Origin: Mikrocytos mackini
Taxonomy: Eukaryota > Endomyxa > Ascetosporea > Mikrocytida > Mikrocytiidae
Length of the DNA: 32,806 bases
Direction: 5' to 3'
Assembly: GCA_030180075.1 (NCBI GenBank)
Contig: JASNJN010000012.1
Coordinates: 1-32,806, forward strand
Position numbers and translations under genes: made by a program. Under the pieces are notes generated by a model that ran no database searches, was not told the DNA's origin, and saw only the letters and a program-made list of their open reading frames with translations. Below are positions 18,321 through 27,350 of the stretch, piece by piece; the stretch's first letter is position 1; each line of letters opens with the position of its first letter.

Positions 18321-19667
18321 ATGCTCTCCACCCTTTTTATTTACACATTGCTAATTTTAACCGTGAATTGCAGCTCATTTGTCCTTAATGAAAGCGAATT
18401 GTATGGATACATCACCTTGGGAATAAAAGGAAAAACTTCAGGATCATCTAACAACTCATACAGCTTCGTGGTGTACAAGGCGACAATATCTCCAAAGGAC
18501 ACACATCCCCAGATTGCATTCATTTCCAGCTTTTCCCTTTTACTGTTCAGAATCAACAAAGGGATTATACAAACTACCTACAACAAATTTGAAGAGCAGG
18601 ATTTTAGTATGGACATTCTAAGTGATCTCACTGGAACCAAATACGATTACGTAGGAGGCCCTGTAAAATATACACCTGGGAACGTTGAAGCATCAAAAAT
18701 AAACGTGTATCAGGATCTAAATTTCGAACTTCTATTAACAGAATACTCAGACAGATTGTCAGCAGAATATACAGCTGCCTATTTTCCCGTGCACATTAAA
18801 CGCCCACAGTACTTCTGTATATTATCTCCCTTTTTAAAGAAAAACAGCAATATGTATACTGTACAGAACGAATCCAACACAGACAAAAGCCCATACGGGG
18901 ACTGTATAAAATTTAAACTACAAATTGTACCTGGGAAAACTGGGGGAAAAACCCTGTCATTTTTAGCGAACGGCATAGAGCTAACCAAGCCAAATAAACT
19001 AGAAAAATACTCCAAAACCATTCACGAGCGGAATTTCTTTAGACTCCAAGGCTATACATACAACCTTGCTAAGTACTCCAACTATGCGCACATTAGGACG
19101 GCCTTAGCTAGCGGAGACGACCTTTTATTCGTCCAAAAGATCGATGATCTCTTTAATAACTCGCATCGAAAAATCCATACGCCCAAACGATCTTTACGGA
19201 TGCACAGTTACGACTTTTGGGAGTACATAAATATAAGTTACAAAGAAATAACCTCTGAGAAGATGGAAAGCATTGTGAAAGATTATAAAAATGACGCCTC
19301 GTTTGTACAGTACGCCGTTACCGTCCCCGGTGCGCCCAAAGAGAAAATGTACGTAGTAGGTGTTTCAATGTGTAGCGTAATTCCAAACGAAGAAACCAAA
19401 ACAGAATTATCATCGGAAGTTGAAGTAGAAACTGACGAAAGTAGCACTGACAAAGAAACTGTAACAAGTGAACGAACAACCGAAAAAACAACGAACAGTA
19501 CCACAGAGTCTAAAACAGAGCAACAGAAGTCGAAAGAAAAACTAAGCGCTCTGAACATAGGACTAATTGCAGCAGTTATTGGGATACCAATTTTGATGGC
19601 GGGGGTATTTTATTTGGTAATCAAGAAAAAATTGAATAATAAGAACAAAAGACTAAGGGCGGTGTAA
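18321..19667 (+). CDS. Type I membrane protein, paralogue 1 of a tandem pair
   Basis: The product is 448 aa from the ATG at 18321; upstream in-frame codons have no ATG. It begins with a hydrophobic signal peptide (MLSTLFIYTLLILTVNC). A ~370-residue extracellular or lumenal domain follows, then a Ser/Thr/Glu-rich spacer (repeated TE, TT and SS). One membrane segment near 410-435 (GLIAAVIGIPILMAGVFYLV) leads into a short basic tail. It is clearly homologous to the next gene: both have a Cys pair with the same spacing (C166 and C195 here, as YFCILS and GDCIKF), the RDLNFE/QDLNFE block, ERNxF and HSxDFWxYI. I recognise no known family. The layout fits a surface or secretory-pathway receptor-like protein of the parasite. 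The predicted topology is clear; the role is unknown. Confidence 0.85.
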   Translation: MLSTLFIYTLLILTVNCSSFVLNESELYGYITLGIKGKTSGSSNNSYSFVVYKATISPKDTHPQIAFISSFSLLLFRINKGIIQTTYNKFEEQDFSMDILSDLTGTKYDYVGGPVKYTPGNVEASKINVYQDLNFELLLTEYSDRLSAEYTAAYFPVHIKRPQYFCILSPFLKKNSNMYTVQNESNTDKSPYGDCIKFKLQIVPGKTGGKTLSFLANGIELTKPNKLEKYSKTIHERNFFRLQGYTYNLAKYSNYAHIRTALASGDDLLFVQKIDDLFNNSHRKIHTPKRSLRMHSYDFWEYINISYKEITSEKMESIVKDYKNDASFVQYAVTVPGAPKEKMYVVGVSMCSVIPNEETKTELSSEVEVETDESSTDKETVTSERTTEKTTNSTTESKTEQQKSKEKLSALNIGLIAAVIGIPILMAGVFYLVIKKKLNNKNKRLRAV

Positions 19668-19937
19668 TTTAAAGTGGTTGATTTTTAATGAAGTTGTAAA
19701 TAATTTATGAATAAATAATTTAAACATATGTTCTTTTAATAATGAGTAAATATTGAGCCTTTTATGAATAAAATAGAATAAATGAGGCTTTTAATATTTT
19801 TTAGGAATAAATAAACGAGAAATTAAGTAAAATAACAGGAAGTGGAAATATGTATGCGTTTGTTGACATTTTGTTTGTTAAGTCGATGTGTGTAAGAAAT
19901 AAAACTAATAAACGAAAATGAAAAATTAATTTTGTTT

Positions 19938-21308
19938 ATGAAACAAACAAGAATATTAGCTCTCCCATGGTTTGTATGTACTTTTATACATTTCTGCACC
20001 TATATCAATACCAAAGAAAACGTTCTTATCGACAACATTATATATAGCTACTTCGTTTTCAAGAACAAGCCCAGACTTACATCCACGAGTTCTTACAACT
20101 TCATCCTTTTAAAAGCTATGACTTCTGCTGAAGGAACTTGTTCTCAGTCTTCTTTTCTTGCCGAACTAAAGGTCGTGTTATTCAGGGTTGAGAAGGTAAA
20201 CATAAAGGAAAATTATGCTTCGTTCCCCAGCAAAGACCACAGTCTCCAAGTGCTCAAGGACTTACTTGGGAAAAAGTATGGGTACAAATTTCTTCCTGTA
20301 CGCTATACAAATGAAAAGGTTTTATCTCCGTTCGCCTATGTGTTCAGAGATCTAAACTTCGAAATGTATGAGGACGATCTTTCACAGATGATTGCAGATA
20401 GATATGCACACAGTGTGTTAGACCAACAACCAATCGCATCGAAGTATATTTGCATGCTTTCGGAATACATGCAGGTTACGAATGGTAACTACAGAATGAA
20501 AGGCGACCAAGACCACACGATGAGCACGGATGATTGCATGAAGTTCGAAATGCGCTACTCGGTTGATACAGAACACCCAGAATTAGACGTACATTTTATA
20601 GACAGCATTCGGTTGGTAGGTAACGACGGCAAAGCTTTGGTAGATGCCGGGTTTAAAGAACGCAATTTATTTACTTATGATAATCACTTATACAACTTCG
20701 GGAAGTTTAAAGACACTCGCGACTTTGACGTTTCAACAGCAGACAACGAAGACGTTGAGTTTGTTAATTTAATAGAAGAACTTGTGAACACACACGACGA
20801 TTTATTTGTTAAACCTAAATCACCACTTAAAGTTCATTCGTCTGATTTCTGGAAATATATTAGCGGTTTCTACAATGAAATGACAGAAGAAGCAATGAAA
20901 AAAGTTGTAACGTGCACGGACAACAAAATGAAACATAAACAAAACGATATAAAGGTAGAAGGAGACCCAACAGAAAAACTTTACGCAATTGGAATGCGAG
21001 AATATCAACTGGGTGATAAACATAGTTTTTTAGAGTGGAATACGGTCGAAACGAGTAGTTCGAATAACGACGAAAGTACAGAGGAGAATATAGATAGTAA
21101 TAGTAAAAGTTATAGTTATAGTTACAGCGAAAAAAGTACAAACACCGATACTAAAACTAAGGAAGGAGAGGAGATTACCAGTTCTAAAGGTAAAATGTCA
21201 AAAGGAGGTCGTGCTGCTCTTATTGTAATATTCTTAGTGCTTCCTATTATTGGCGGTGCTGTGGGAGTAGGGTTTTGGTTATACAAAAATAAAATGTTTA
21301 AAAAGTAG
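19938..21308 (+). CDS. Type I membrane protein, paralogue 2 of a tandem pair
   Basis: The product is 456 aa from the ATG at 19938. The N-terminus has a hydrophobic stretch (ILALPWFVCTFIHFCTYI) that should act as a signal peptide. The ectodomain aligns with paralogue 1 throughout: VVLFRV versus LLLFRI, FRDLNFEMY versus YQDLNFELL, YICMLS and DCMKF (C172 and C200, spacing 28 against 29), FKERNLF versus HERNFF, and VHSSDFWKYI versus MHSYDFWEYI. Like its neighbour it has a Ser/Thr/Glu-rich stalk with a Ser-Tyr repeat (SKSYSYSYSEKS), one membrane segment near the end and a short basic tail. The 270-bp spacer holds several AATAAA motifs that may be polyadenylation signals of the upstream gene. The pair is a tandem duplication that has diverged strongly, with the shared Cys pair and DFW motif kept. 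Function unknown. Confidence 0.85.
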   Translation: MKQTRILALPWFVCTFIHFCTYINTKENVLIDNIIYSYFVFKNKPRLTSTSSYNFILLKAMTSAEGTCSQSSFLAELKVVLFRVEKVNIKENYASFPSKDHSLQVLKDLLGKKYGYKFLPVRYTNEKVLSPFAYVFRDLNFEMYEDDLSQMIADRYAHSVLDQQPIASKYICMLSEYMQVTNGNYRMKGDQDHTMSTDDCMKFEMRYSVDTEHPELDVHFIDSIRLVGNDGKALVDAGFKERNLFTYDNHLYNFGKFKDTRDFDVSTADNEDVEFVNLIEELVNTHDDLFVKPKSPLKVHSSDFWKYISGFYNEMTEEAMKKVVTCTDNKMKHKQNDIKVEGDPTEKLYAIGMREYQLGDKHSFLEWNTVETSSSNNDESTEENIDSNSKSYSYSYSEKSTNTDTKTKEGEEITSSKGKMSKGGRAALIVIFLVLPIIGGAVGVGFWLYKNKMFKK

Positions 21309-21527
21309 TTTATATTATTATTTATTATGTCAATAGAAGTTAAATAATATTAAAATTAACCATTTTATATTTTAAATATTTACTAGTTTATTTTACATGT
21401 ATAGCATACAGTAATATAAATTTAAAATGTTGCGCAAAATTATCAAACATTCAACAAACATTCTTTTTCTTTAATATTTTAATATAAAGTAAATAAAACA
21501 ACCTGTTAATAATTTAAATTTATTTGT

Positions 21528-22475
21528 TTACAACTTTCCTGGTGTATATTTCTTAGATTGTTTATTTTTCGTATTTAAAAACAAAATATGTTCTTCTTTA
21601 TTTTCCTTTTGAATTACATTTTTACTTTTGTTTTTCTTATCTATATATTCTTTTCTTTCTTCATCGACACTATACCAATTGCCCCATCCAGATGGTTTTA
21701 CATGTACACGTTTTTCTTCTTTTTCTTCCTCACTTTCAGATTCATCTATTAGTTCTTTATTGTATTTAGAAATTAAGTCTGTTTCTGTATTTGTTTTGTC
21801 AATGGAAAACAAAGAGAAGTCTTTTTTAGAAGCGTTATTTTTTAGTATGTTGGTTTCAACTAGGTTATCCTCGAAAATGTCGTCTATTTTATCTTTGTTT
21901 ATTTCTCCACTTTTTACTATATCCTCATTTTCTTTATTTTTAATAAATTCCTTTAATTTAACTTTCTCTTTTCTCTTTTTGTTATTAAGCATAGAGCTTT
22001 CTTTGTACTTCAATTTCTCGGCAGCGCTTATTTTGTTCAGCATTCGGCCAGTCCGCTTCATATACTTGCTTTTCTTGTAGGAAGCTCTTTCTAAACTATT
22101 TAAAGTTTCGTCAGTTTTCTTTCGGTTTACTGTGCGCTTTGGTTTGGAAGACTGTTTTGAATCGCCTTTTAGGTTGTTTAGTACAGCAAGCGTCGAATTG
22201 TTGACTGCTTCAAGTTTTTTCTGAATGTCACTCTGAGGCACTTCTAGAGGCTTGTAATTGTCCGATTTTTTTACAGAATGTTTTTCAGGTTTCTTATAGA
22301 AGTTCTGTGTCTTTAGTTTGTTCTTTATGAATGCAGCTTTCAAAGCGGATGAATTGTCGGTCTTGAAAGGACCTGTAGAAACTGGCGCATTGGATATGGT
22401 CTCGACAATAGAAGAATCTAATTTGAGAGCTATGCTAGAAGCCCCTAGCATGTCAGAAAATAAAGTCGTTTTCAT
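21528..22475 (-). CDS. Lysine-rich protein, candidate Utp14-like SSU processome factor
   Basis: The product is 315 aa and very rich in Lys, Asn and Ser, as expected for a nucleolar or RNA-associated protein. Near the C-terminus an acidic run (DESESEEEKEEK) is followed by SGWGNW, then KNVIQKENKEEHILFL and KNKQSKKY. Utp14 proteins end with a GWGxW motif, a hVIxxEK-like motif and a KY before a final aromatic-proline motif. The order matches here, but the last PFPF-like motif is missing, because the protein stops after YTPGKL. Utp14 acts in U3 snoRNP-dependent 18S rRNA maturation and activates the helicase Dhr1 in yeast. The protein is much shorter than yeast Utp14, in keeping with microsporidian reduction. 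It is divergent from the arrestin-like gene with only 26 bp between the start codons. Confidence 0.5.
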   Translation of the reverse strand: MKTTLFSDMLGASSIALKLDSSIVETISNAPVSTGPFKTDNSSALKAAFIKNKLKTQNFYKKPEKHSVKKSDNYKPLEVPQSDIQKKLEAVNNSTLAVLNNLKGDSKQSSKPKRTVNRKKTDETLNSLERASYKKSKYMKRTGRMLNKISAAEKLKYKESSMLNNKKRKEKVKLKEFIKNKENEDIVKSGEINKDKIDDIFEDNLVETNILKNNASKKDFSLFSIDKTNTETDLISKYNKELIDESESEEEKEEKRVHVKPSGWGNWYSVDEERKEYIDKKNKSKNVIQKENKEEHILFLNTKNKQSKKYTPGKL

Positions 22476-22501
22476 TTAAGTTTAAATTTTAAATTTATAA
22501 A
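22476..22501. promoter_or_regulatory. 26-bp shared divergent promoter
   Basis: The whole space between two divergent ATGs is 26 bp and almost purely A/T, built around TTTAAATTTTAAATTT. Because AAATTT is its own reverse complement, each gene sees the same motif a few bases before its start. Any transcription signals for both genes must lie here or inside the coding regions. Confidence 0.55.
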
Positions 22502-23554
22502 ATGTCAAAACTCAATCTTATGCTATCCCGGGCTGTTTATTCGCAAGGTGACTTGTTACAGGGAATCATACAGATAAATAACACTGCACCGACGACTCAA
22601 ACTTTCAAATCATTTGCGATTCGCTTCGTATCTAAGCTTATTGCAAATAAAAACTTCATAGAGTGTTCCAAGATACCAGGATTTGACACATCAAAGAGAG
22701 AAATAATTTTATACACTACTAACAAGACCATATTCGCCTCTTCTTTGGTAATACCGAAAAACAGCTGCTCTTTATACCATTTCTCACTTAAACTCCCTTT
22801 CAAACTACCCAACTCAGTCAGAAATCAATTTTACCGTTTTGTCAATGCAGTAGAAGTTTTCTACGAAGAGAATTCATACACAAGGATATACCGTGTTCCT
22901 TTTTGTGTTATATCTCGTTCTTCTTCCAGGATTGAGACTTTGGAAGTACAGAAAGTTGTGTACTTTAAAAGCATACAAGAGCTGTCTCTGAAAAAACCGT
23001 TCGGTTTGAAATCGGACGAAATAAACGCTTCGTTACTACACAGGATTAATTTCGAGCAAGAGCCGCACTTTGCAATCAACCCGGGTTATAAGAACGAAAA
23101 GAGAACGTTCTCCATTCTCGCCGACCATACTATTATTTCAAATATCGAAGTTCTGAAGTCTTTCTTTTACTTAGACGAAAAGATAAGGTTTAAAATATCT
23201 GTGATAAAACCGTGTAAGCTTACAGCAAGACTTTACTGTGTTTATGATGTGAACGAGAAACTCAAACCCAAAAAGCTCAGTCCCAACTTAGCTGTCTTGA
23301 AAGAGCTAAAAGCGGAGAAATTCGTGGACTTGACCAGTGTTAATTGGAGTACCGTTGAACTGTTCGCAGAGGGCGACAACATACCGACCGCGTATAACCC
23401 TATTGGTAGTGTGCAGTGGTGGATAAAGTTTACAGTTACATTGGATGGAGGTAGTCAGGACAAACAATACTTTTGTATTTGTATAGTTCCAGTTTATAAG
23501 AGTAGGAAGAAAACAAAAACGATAGTTTTAAACTACGATTTAAAAAATGAATGA
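22502..23554 (+). CDS. Arrestin-fold protein, possibly Rgp1-like
   Basis: The product is 350 aa starting with ATG just after the AAATTT motif. The N-terminal half has arrestin-N features: VYSQGDLLQGIIQINN near the start, and later YHFSLKLPFKLPNSVRN, like the xFxLPxxLPxS stretch of this fold. The C-terminal half has a second beta-rich repeat (NIEVLKSFFYLDEKIRF) and ends with IPTAYNPIGSVQWWIKFTVT. The pattern of a late NIP...W.IKF block resembles Rgp1, which together with Ric1 forms the Golgi exchange factor for Ypt6/Rab6. Other arrestin-related trafficking adaptors or Vps26-like proteins remain possible. No Ric1 is in the window. A decayed arrestin-like sequence may lie at about 30860-31400. 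Confidence 0.5.
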   Translation: MSKLNLMLSRAVYSQGDLLQGIIQINNTAPTTQTFKSFAIRFVSKLIANKNFIECSKIPGFDTSKREIILYTTNKTIFASSLVIPKNSCSLYHFSLKLPFKLPNSVRNQFYRFVNAVEVFYEENSYTRIYRVPFCVISRSSSRIETLEVQKVVYFKSIQELSLKKPFGLKSDEINASLLHRINFEQEPHFAINPGYKNEKRTFSILADHTIISNIEVLKSFFYLDEKIRFKISVIKPCKLTARLYCVYDVNEKLKPKKLSPNLAVLKELKAEKFVDLTSVNWSTVELFAEGDNIPTAYNPIGSVQWWIKFTVTLDGGSQDKQYFCICIVPVYKSRKKTKTIVLNYDLKNE

Positions 23555-23648
23555 AAATGTAATTAATTGTGTTTTAATGTGGATAGAAGTTAGATATATT
23601 TAATTATGAATAGTTAGTGTGGTAAATTTCGTGTAATACAGTCACAGT

Positions 23649-23937
23649 TCACTCGGATTCAAGATAATCCCTAAAATCGTATCCTGAACTCTTCTTCTTC
23701 CTTTTGTACTTCTCGTAGTCCTTGTCGATTGCAAGTTTTTGTTTCTTGTTCACAAATGTTTTTATTTTGTCTTCGATGATCTGTACGTCTTTGTACATCC
23801 CGGTAACCGTTGCAAGCGTCTCGAAGACCTGTTTGCTATTTTCGATTTTTACTTTGCCGTACAATTCTCTCTTTAAGGTAAAATACTCGTTTGTTGTTGG
23901 ATAAACGTGCTCTCTTCGACTTGCGTGAGACTGCCAT
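23649..23937 (-). CDS. Small basic protein (~95 aa) with an apparent frameshift after its ATG
   Basis: A good coding frame runs from 23936 to 23649 (SRREHVYPTTNEYFTLKREL ... VFETLATVTGMYKDVQIIED ... SGYDFRDYLESE). It has no ATG of its own. The only well-placed ATG, at 23935-23937, directly follows the AAATTT promoter motifs but is one base out of frame; from that ATG the reading ends after 33 codons. A single extra G in the ATGGCAG run would explain this. It may be an assembly or sequencing error, a recent mutation or true frameshifting. The protein is helical and Lys-rich; no family is recognised. It is divergent from the SET gene with 35 bp between starts. Confidence 0.5.
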
Positions 23938-23940
23938 CTT

Positions 23941-23972
23941 TTTTAAAAATTTAAATTTGCAAATTTCGATTT
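23941..23972. promoter_or_regulatory. Divergent promoter with three AAATTT motifs
   Basis: The spacer before the SET-domain gene contains AAATTTAAATTTGCAAATTT, three AAATTT copies in 20 bp. It also lies immediately upstream of the minus-strand ATG at 23937. This repeats the arrangement at 22476-22501. Confidence 0.55.
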
Positions 23973-26900
23973 ATGACTGAAACGAGGTCCTCAAGCTCTA
24001 ACAAGGTCTATGAAAAGGACGGGTTCGTTATACAAAGGAAACATATCAACCAGATTCTTGCTAACAATATTGGTGGGAAAAAATATTTCTTGCAAATAAT
24101 GCTCGTTCTAAAGCGATATGACATTACAAAGGTTTTCTACTACGACATCGACTCCCGATGTGCCCCCAACTATTACGAGATAATAAAGGAACCTATGAAT
24201 TTCGCAATCATCCGGAAAAATATTCAAGACGACAAGTACAGTACGTTAGACTCATTCTTTAAGGACGTCGTACTTATGTTTGAAAATGCAAGACTCTACA
24301 ACGATGCAGACACTCCATATTTCAAATTTGCCGACGAGATGGAGCAGTACTCTTTATTTCTTAAAAATATAATACATGAAGGAGTGCAGCGAAAAATTTC
24401 CGCACAAAAGTCCACGTTACCTAAGCGTACGTCTTCTGTTAAAGAAGAGACAGGGTACCAGGCGATTGAGAGAAAGATCCTCGAGTTGGATGCCATCTCC
24501 AAAAACACGCCGTTCGAGTTCCCTTTACATAAGTACACCAAACGCGCGAAACTAGACCCATCTGCCAACCAAACAGCTTCTCCTAGTACTGTCAAAGAAG
24601 CCACTACTCCAAACAACAAGAAGGAAGCTCTAAAAGACGACCTAGCCGACGACAAGTTGTACAGCGATTTGGAATGGGCGGTTATGCTCAACAAGACACG
24701 TTCAACCAAAACCTACAAATGTGGAAAAGATTGTGCATGTCTCGGCACAAATGTAGACGAGTGCGTTTGTGTGCAGTTCGGCTTGAACTGTAAGTCGGGG
24801 TGTCTCTGTTACCTGGCCTGCAACAACACCACCAATTACTACCGAAGCAAAAACACATTTGACTTCAATCACGACGAGAAGACGCCCAGCAAGGTTCTAA
24901 ACGTTGACCTTATAAATCTGGTGGGCATAGACGAGCTCGGGCGTTCTACGTTCACCAAAATACTTTTCGAGAAGATAAAACAAACAGATATCATAAATCA
25001 ATACAAAAACACAGACGAAATCAAAGTACATATATTAACACTGTTAAATTATTGCATACAGGAAATAAATGAAAAAATAACAGAAATTTACAAAGTACGG
25101 AAAGTGCACATCGATACGTCCTTATCTTCAAATAACCCTTCCCATTTAACACCAACAACTCCTCAACTTTCTTTAAATGGTCTTAACAATGTAAATGTTA
25201 TAAACGGAATAAGCAACGTAGAAAGCATAAATAATATTAGCGACGGGAATACAACAGGAGGCTCTGGCCCCTCCAATTCGTTCACCGCACAGAAGTCAGG
25301 TGTGATAGAACGACTAAGTTACTCCAACATAAACTTTAAAGACCACTTATTTGAGTACAATATGGCTCAATCCAAGCTTAATCTTTCTGAGGAGTTAAAA
25401 CAGTTCATTTTAAGTAGCTCAAAGGATGATGAGTTCAACTCTTTTGTGAAATTATTCTATGAAGGGATAAGTAGCGTGGAAAAGTTAAACCATGCTATCT
25501 ACCAAATCCATTTGTATAACAAGGGCTTCAGTGCGGTAAATTTGATTAACACGTACAAGAAAGGAGAAGTTGTAACGTTACTAGGCGGCGAAGTGTTGTC
25601 ACCTTTCCATTTCGTAGAACGACAAAACACAATGACAGCAATGCACAAATACTTACAGTTTATGACGCATCCATTCTACTCTTTCTGTTTGGAGCGACAC
25701 TGGGACGATCCCACTGGTTATGACAGCATGTACTGCACTATTCCTACACTGCACAAACTGAGTGAACTAGCAACCACGGGAAACGATTCAAAGATTGTAC
25801 TACAACTCCTTAACCATTCCTGCGACCCAAACTTGAGCATAAACTCTTTTTTAATCAACAGGCAATACTACCCTGCGCTTGCTGCTATTAAGGACATCGA
25901 ACCAGGCGCTGAACTTACGCTCGATTATCGGGCCATTGTGGGATTTTATGGTGGAAACAAGAAAAGAGTCTGTTTATGCTCCAATTTAAATTGTTTGTGC
26001 ATGCTATCCGACTATATGAACTATTCTACGAAGAACATGGAGAACCTTCTTAAAAGTAACTCGACAAGCGAAGTAAGTCTGTTGTTAAGCAACGCATCCA
26101 CACTTTACAAATCTATTAAACAAATACAGCAGAATGAAAATAGCAACAATGATGAAGCAAAGCTATACTTGAACAGCCTTGGCATTAAAGACTGTATTTT
26201 GGACCTAGCTCCTTTATGGCTGCAGATGTTTATGTTCAACACTTTGAAGAGCACCGAAGACATGACGCCCGAGCAACTGAAACGCGAACAATCTTTTATA
26301 AACATCAACAGAAACCAATTTCCATACTCCTCACTTAGACAAAGCCATATACTTACCAAATCCGAGCTTATTGTAAGCAAGGTCCAAAAGTTAAGCATGC
26401 TTGCGGATTTTGTAAAGCACTTTGTCGTTCGAAAGGCTCACCTAAACGACAAAGCACCGCTTTCTACACTTACAGATAAAGAAATGCTCAACAAACTATT
26501 CCTATCAGAAGATTCGCTTATAAACGAAGCTCGAAAGTTTATAAAAGCCGCTCTAAACGACCACAATTCTACCACAGAAGAACAACTCGTTAAAATAAAT
26601 CCAGAATTAACTAAGGCCAAGTTTGAAGAGTTTATGGCGCTGCTAAAATCTGTAAGCAGAACTTTGAGTGTTAAACCGACTACATTTATAGGGAATGGAC
26701 AAGAAGAAGCCAATGGGATGCTAGAAAAAATTGTGACAAAAGTAAAAGAATATACAAAGGAGCATAGGAAAAAAACTTTCGACATGTATTGTCACGAAAT
26801 AGCCAATGTAAAGTTATTGCTGCAAATAATGTACCTTTGGTTCAACACAGACCATTTCTTCTTTTTAAACAAATACTCTAGCATTATGCAGCGCTACTTA

Positions 26901-27350
26901 GAAGTAGAGGAAATTATTGCAGAAGAGGATTTGGAGGAAATAGAAAAGCACGACGATACTGCGAGGGCTGAGTTCAACAAACACTGCAACACAGACCGAA
27001 AATACTCTCCCTACTACCCTTGGCTTTGCTGTTTGTATTGGGAGTTCCCATTTTTGAAGAAAGCTAACACAAGTCTGAATCAACAAAAAGTTTTTAGCTA
27101 CACATTGCCTGGGATTGATAATTGTAAGCGACTCAAGGAATTGAACATGGTGAAGGAATTGAGAGGCTTACATCTAAACTTGTTTTATCAGAACAACAAC
27201 TTTGAGTTCAAATACAAAACGAAGTCAATATACGGAACTCCTTGGTTAGATTACTATATTACAGGAGATAAAGAAAAATATGAAAAGGTGATAGGAGACA
27301 TGGAAACTATGCTTGATGTTGATGATATAGATGAAAAAGAAAGGGAATGA
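23973..27350 (+). CDS. Bromodomain / cysteine-cluster / SET-domain histone methyltransferase
   Basis: The product is 1125 aa, probably nuclear. Residues ~30-130 form a bromodomain (FYYDIDSRCAPNYYEIIKEP, PMNFAIIRKNI, then NARLYN with the acetyl-lysine-binding Asn at 110). Residues ~250-290 are a dense Cys cluster (CGKDCACLG, CVCVQFGLNCKSGCLCYLAC), like the CXC/pre-SET clusters of EZH2- and tesmin-type proteins. A long Asn/Ser-rich linker follows. The SET domain covers ~525-665: GFSAVNLINTYKKGEVVTLL, then LLNHSCDPNL (N614, H615, S616, C617) and PGAELTLDY (Y652). A post-SET CLCSNLNC motif begins at ~667. The cofactor pocket and catalytic Tyr look intact. The final ~430 residues are helical, with an acidic stretch, and are unassigned. 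The order bromo-CXC-SET differs from Ash1 and MLL. The target lysine cannot be read from sequence. Confidence 0.85.
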   Translation: MTETRSSSSNKVYEKDGFVIQRKHINQILANNIGGKKYFLQIMLVLKRYDITKVFYYDIDSRCAPNYYEIIKEPMNFAIIRKNIQDDKYSTLDSFFKDVVLMFENARLYNDADTPYFKFADEMEQYSLFLKNIIHEGVQRKISAQKSTLPKRTSSVKEETGYQAIERKILELDAISKNTPFEFPLHKYTKRAKLDPSANQTASPSTVKEATTPNNKKEALKDDLADDKLYSDLEWAVMLNKTRSTKTYKCGKDCACLGTNVDECVCVQFGLNCKSGCLCYLACNNTTNYYRSKNTFDFNHDEKTPSKVLNVDLINLVGIDELGRSTFTKILFEKIKQTDIINQYKNTDEIKVHILTLLNYCIQEINEKITEIYKVRKVHIDTSLSSNNPSHLTPTTPQLSLNGLNNVNVINGISNVESINNISDGNTTGGSGPSNSFTAQKSGVIERLSYSNINFKDHLFEYNMAQSKLNLSEELKQFILSSSKDDEFNSFVKLFYEGISSVEKLNHAIYQIHLYNKGFSAVNLINTYKKGEVVTLLGGEVLSPFHFVERQNTMTAMHKYLQFMTHPFYSFCLERHWDDPTGYDSMYCTIPTLHKLSELATTGNDSKIVLQLLNHSCDPNLSINSFLINRQYYPALAAIKDIEPGAELTLDYRAIVGFYGGNKKRVCLCSNLNCLCMLSDYMNYSTKNMENLLKSNSTSEVSLLLSNASTLYKSIKQIQQNENSNNDEAKLYLNSLGIKDCILDLAPLWLQMFMFNTLKSTEDMTPEQLKREQSFININRNQFPYSSLRQSHILTKSELIVSKVQKLSMLADFVKHFVVRKAHLNDKAPLSTLTDKEMLNKLFLSEDSLINEARKFIKAALNDHNSTTEEQLVKINPELTKAKFEEFMALLKSVSRTLSVKPTTFIGNGQEEANGMLEKIVTKVKEYTKEHRKKTFDMYCHEIANVKLLLQIMYLWFNTDHFFFLNKYSSIMQRYLEVEEIIAEEDLEEIEKHDDTARAEFNKHCNTDRKYSPYYPWLCCLYWEFPFLKKANTSLNQQKVFSYTLPGIDNCKRLKELNMVKELRGLHLNLFYQNNNFEFKYKTKSIYGTPWLDYYITGDKEKYEKVIGDMETMLDVDDIDEKERE

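Noticed and set aside
18071-18331. 86-codon minus-strand ORF overlapping the start of the first membrane-protein gene
   Set aside because: It has no ATG (begins with GTG), overlaps the promoter and signal peptide of a convincing gene, and matches no family.
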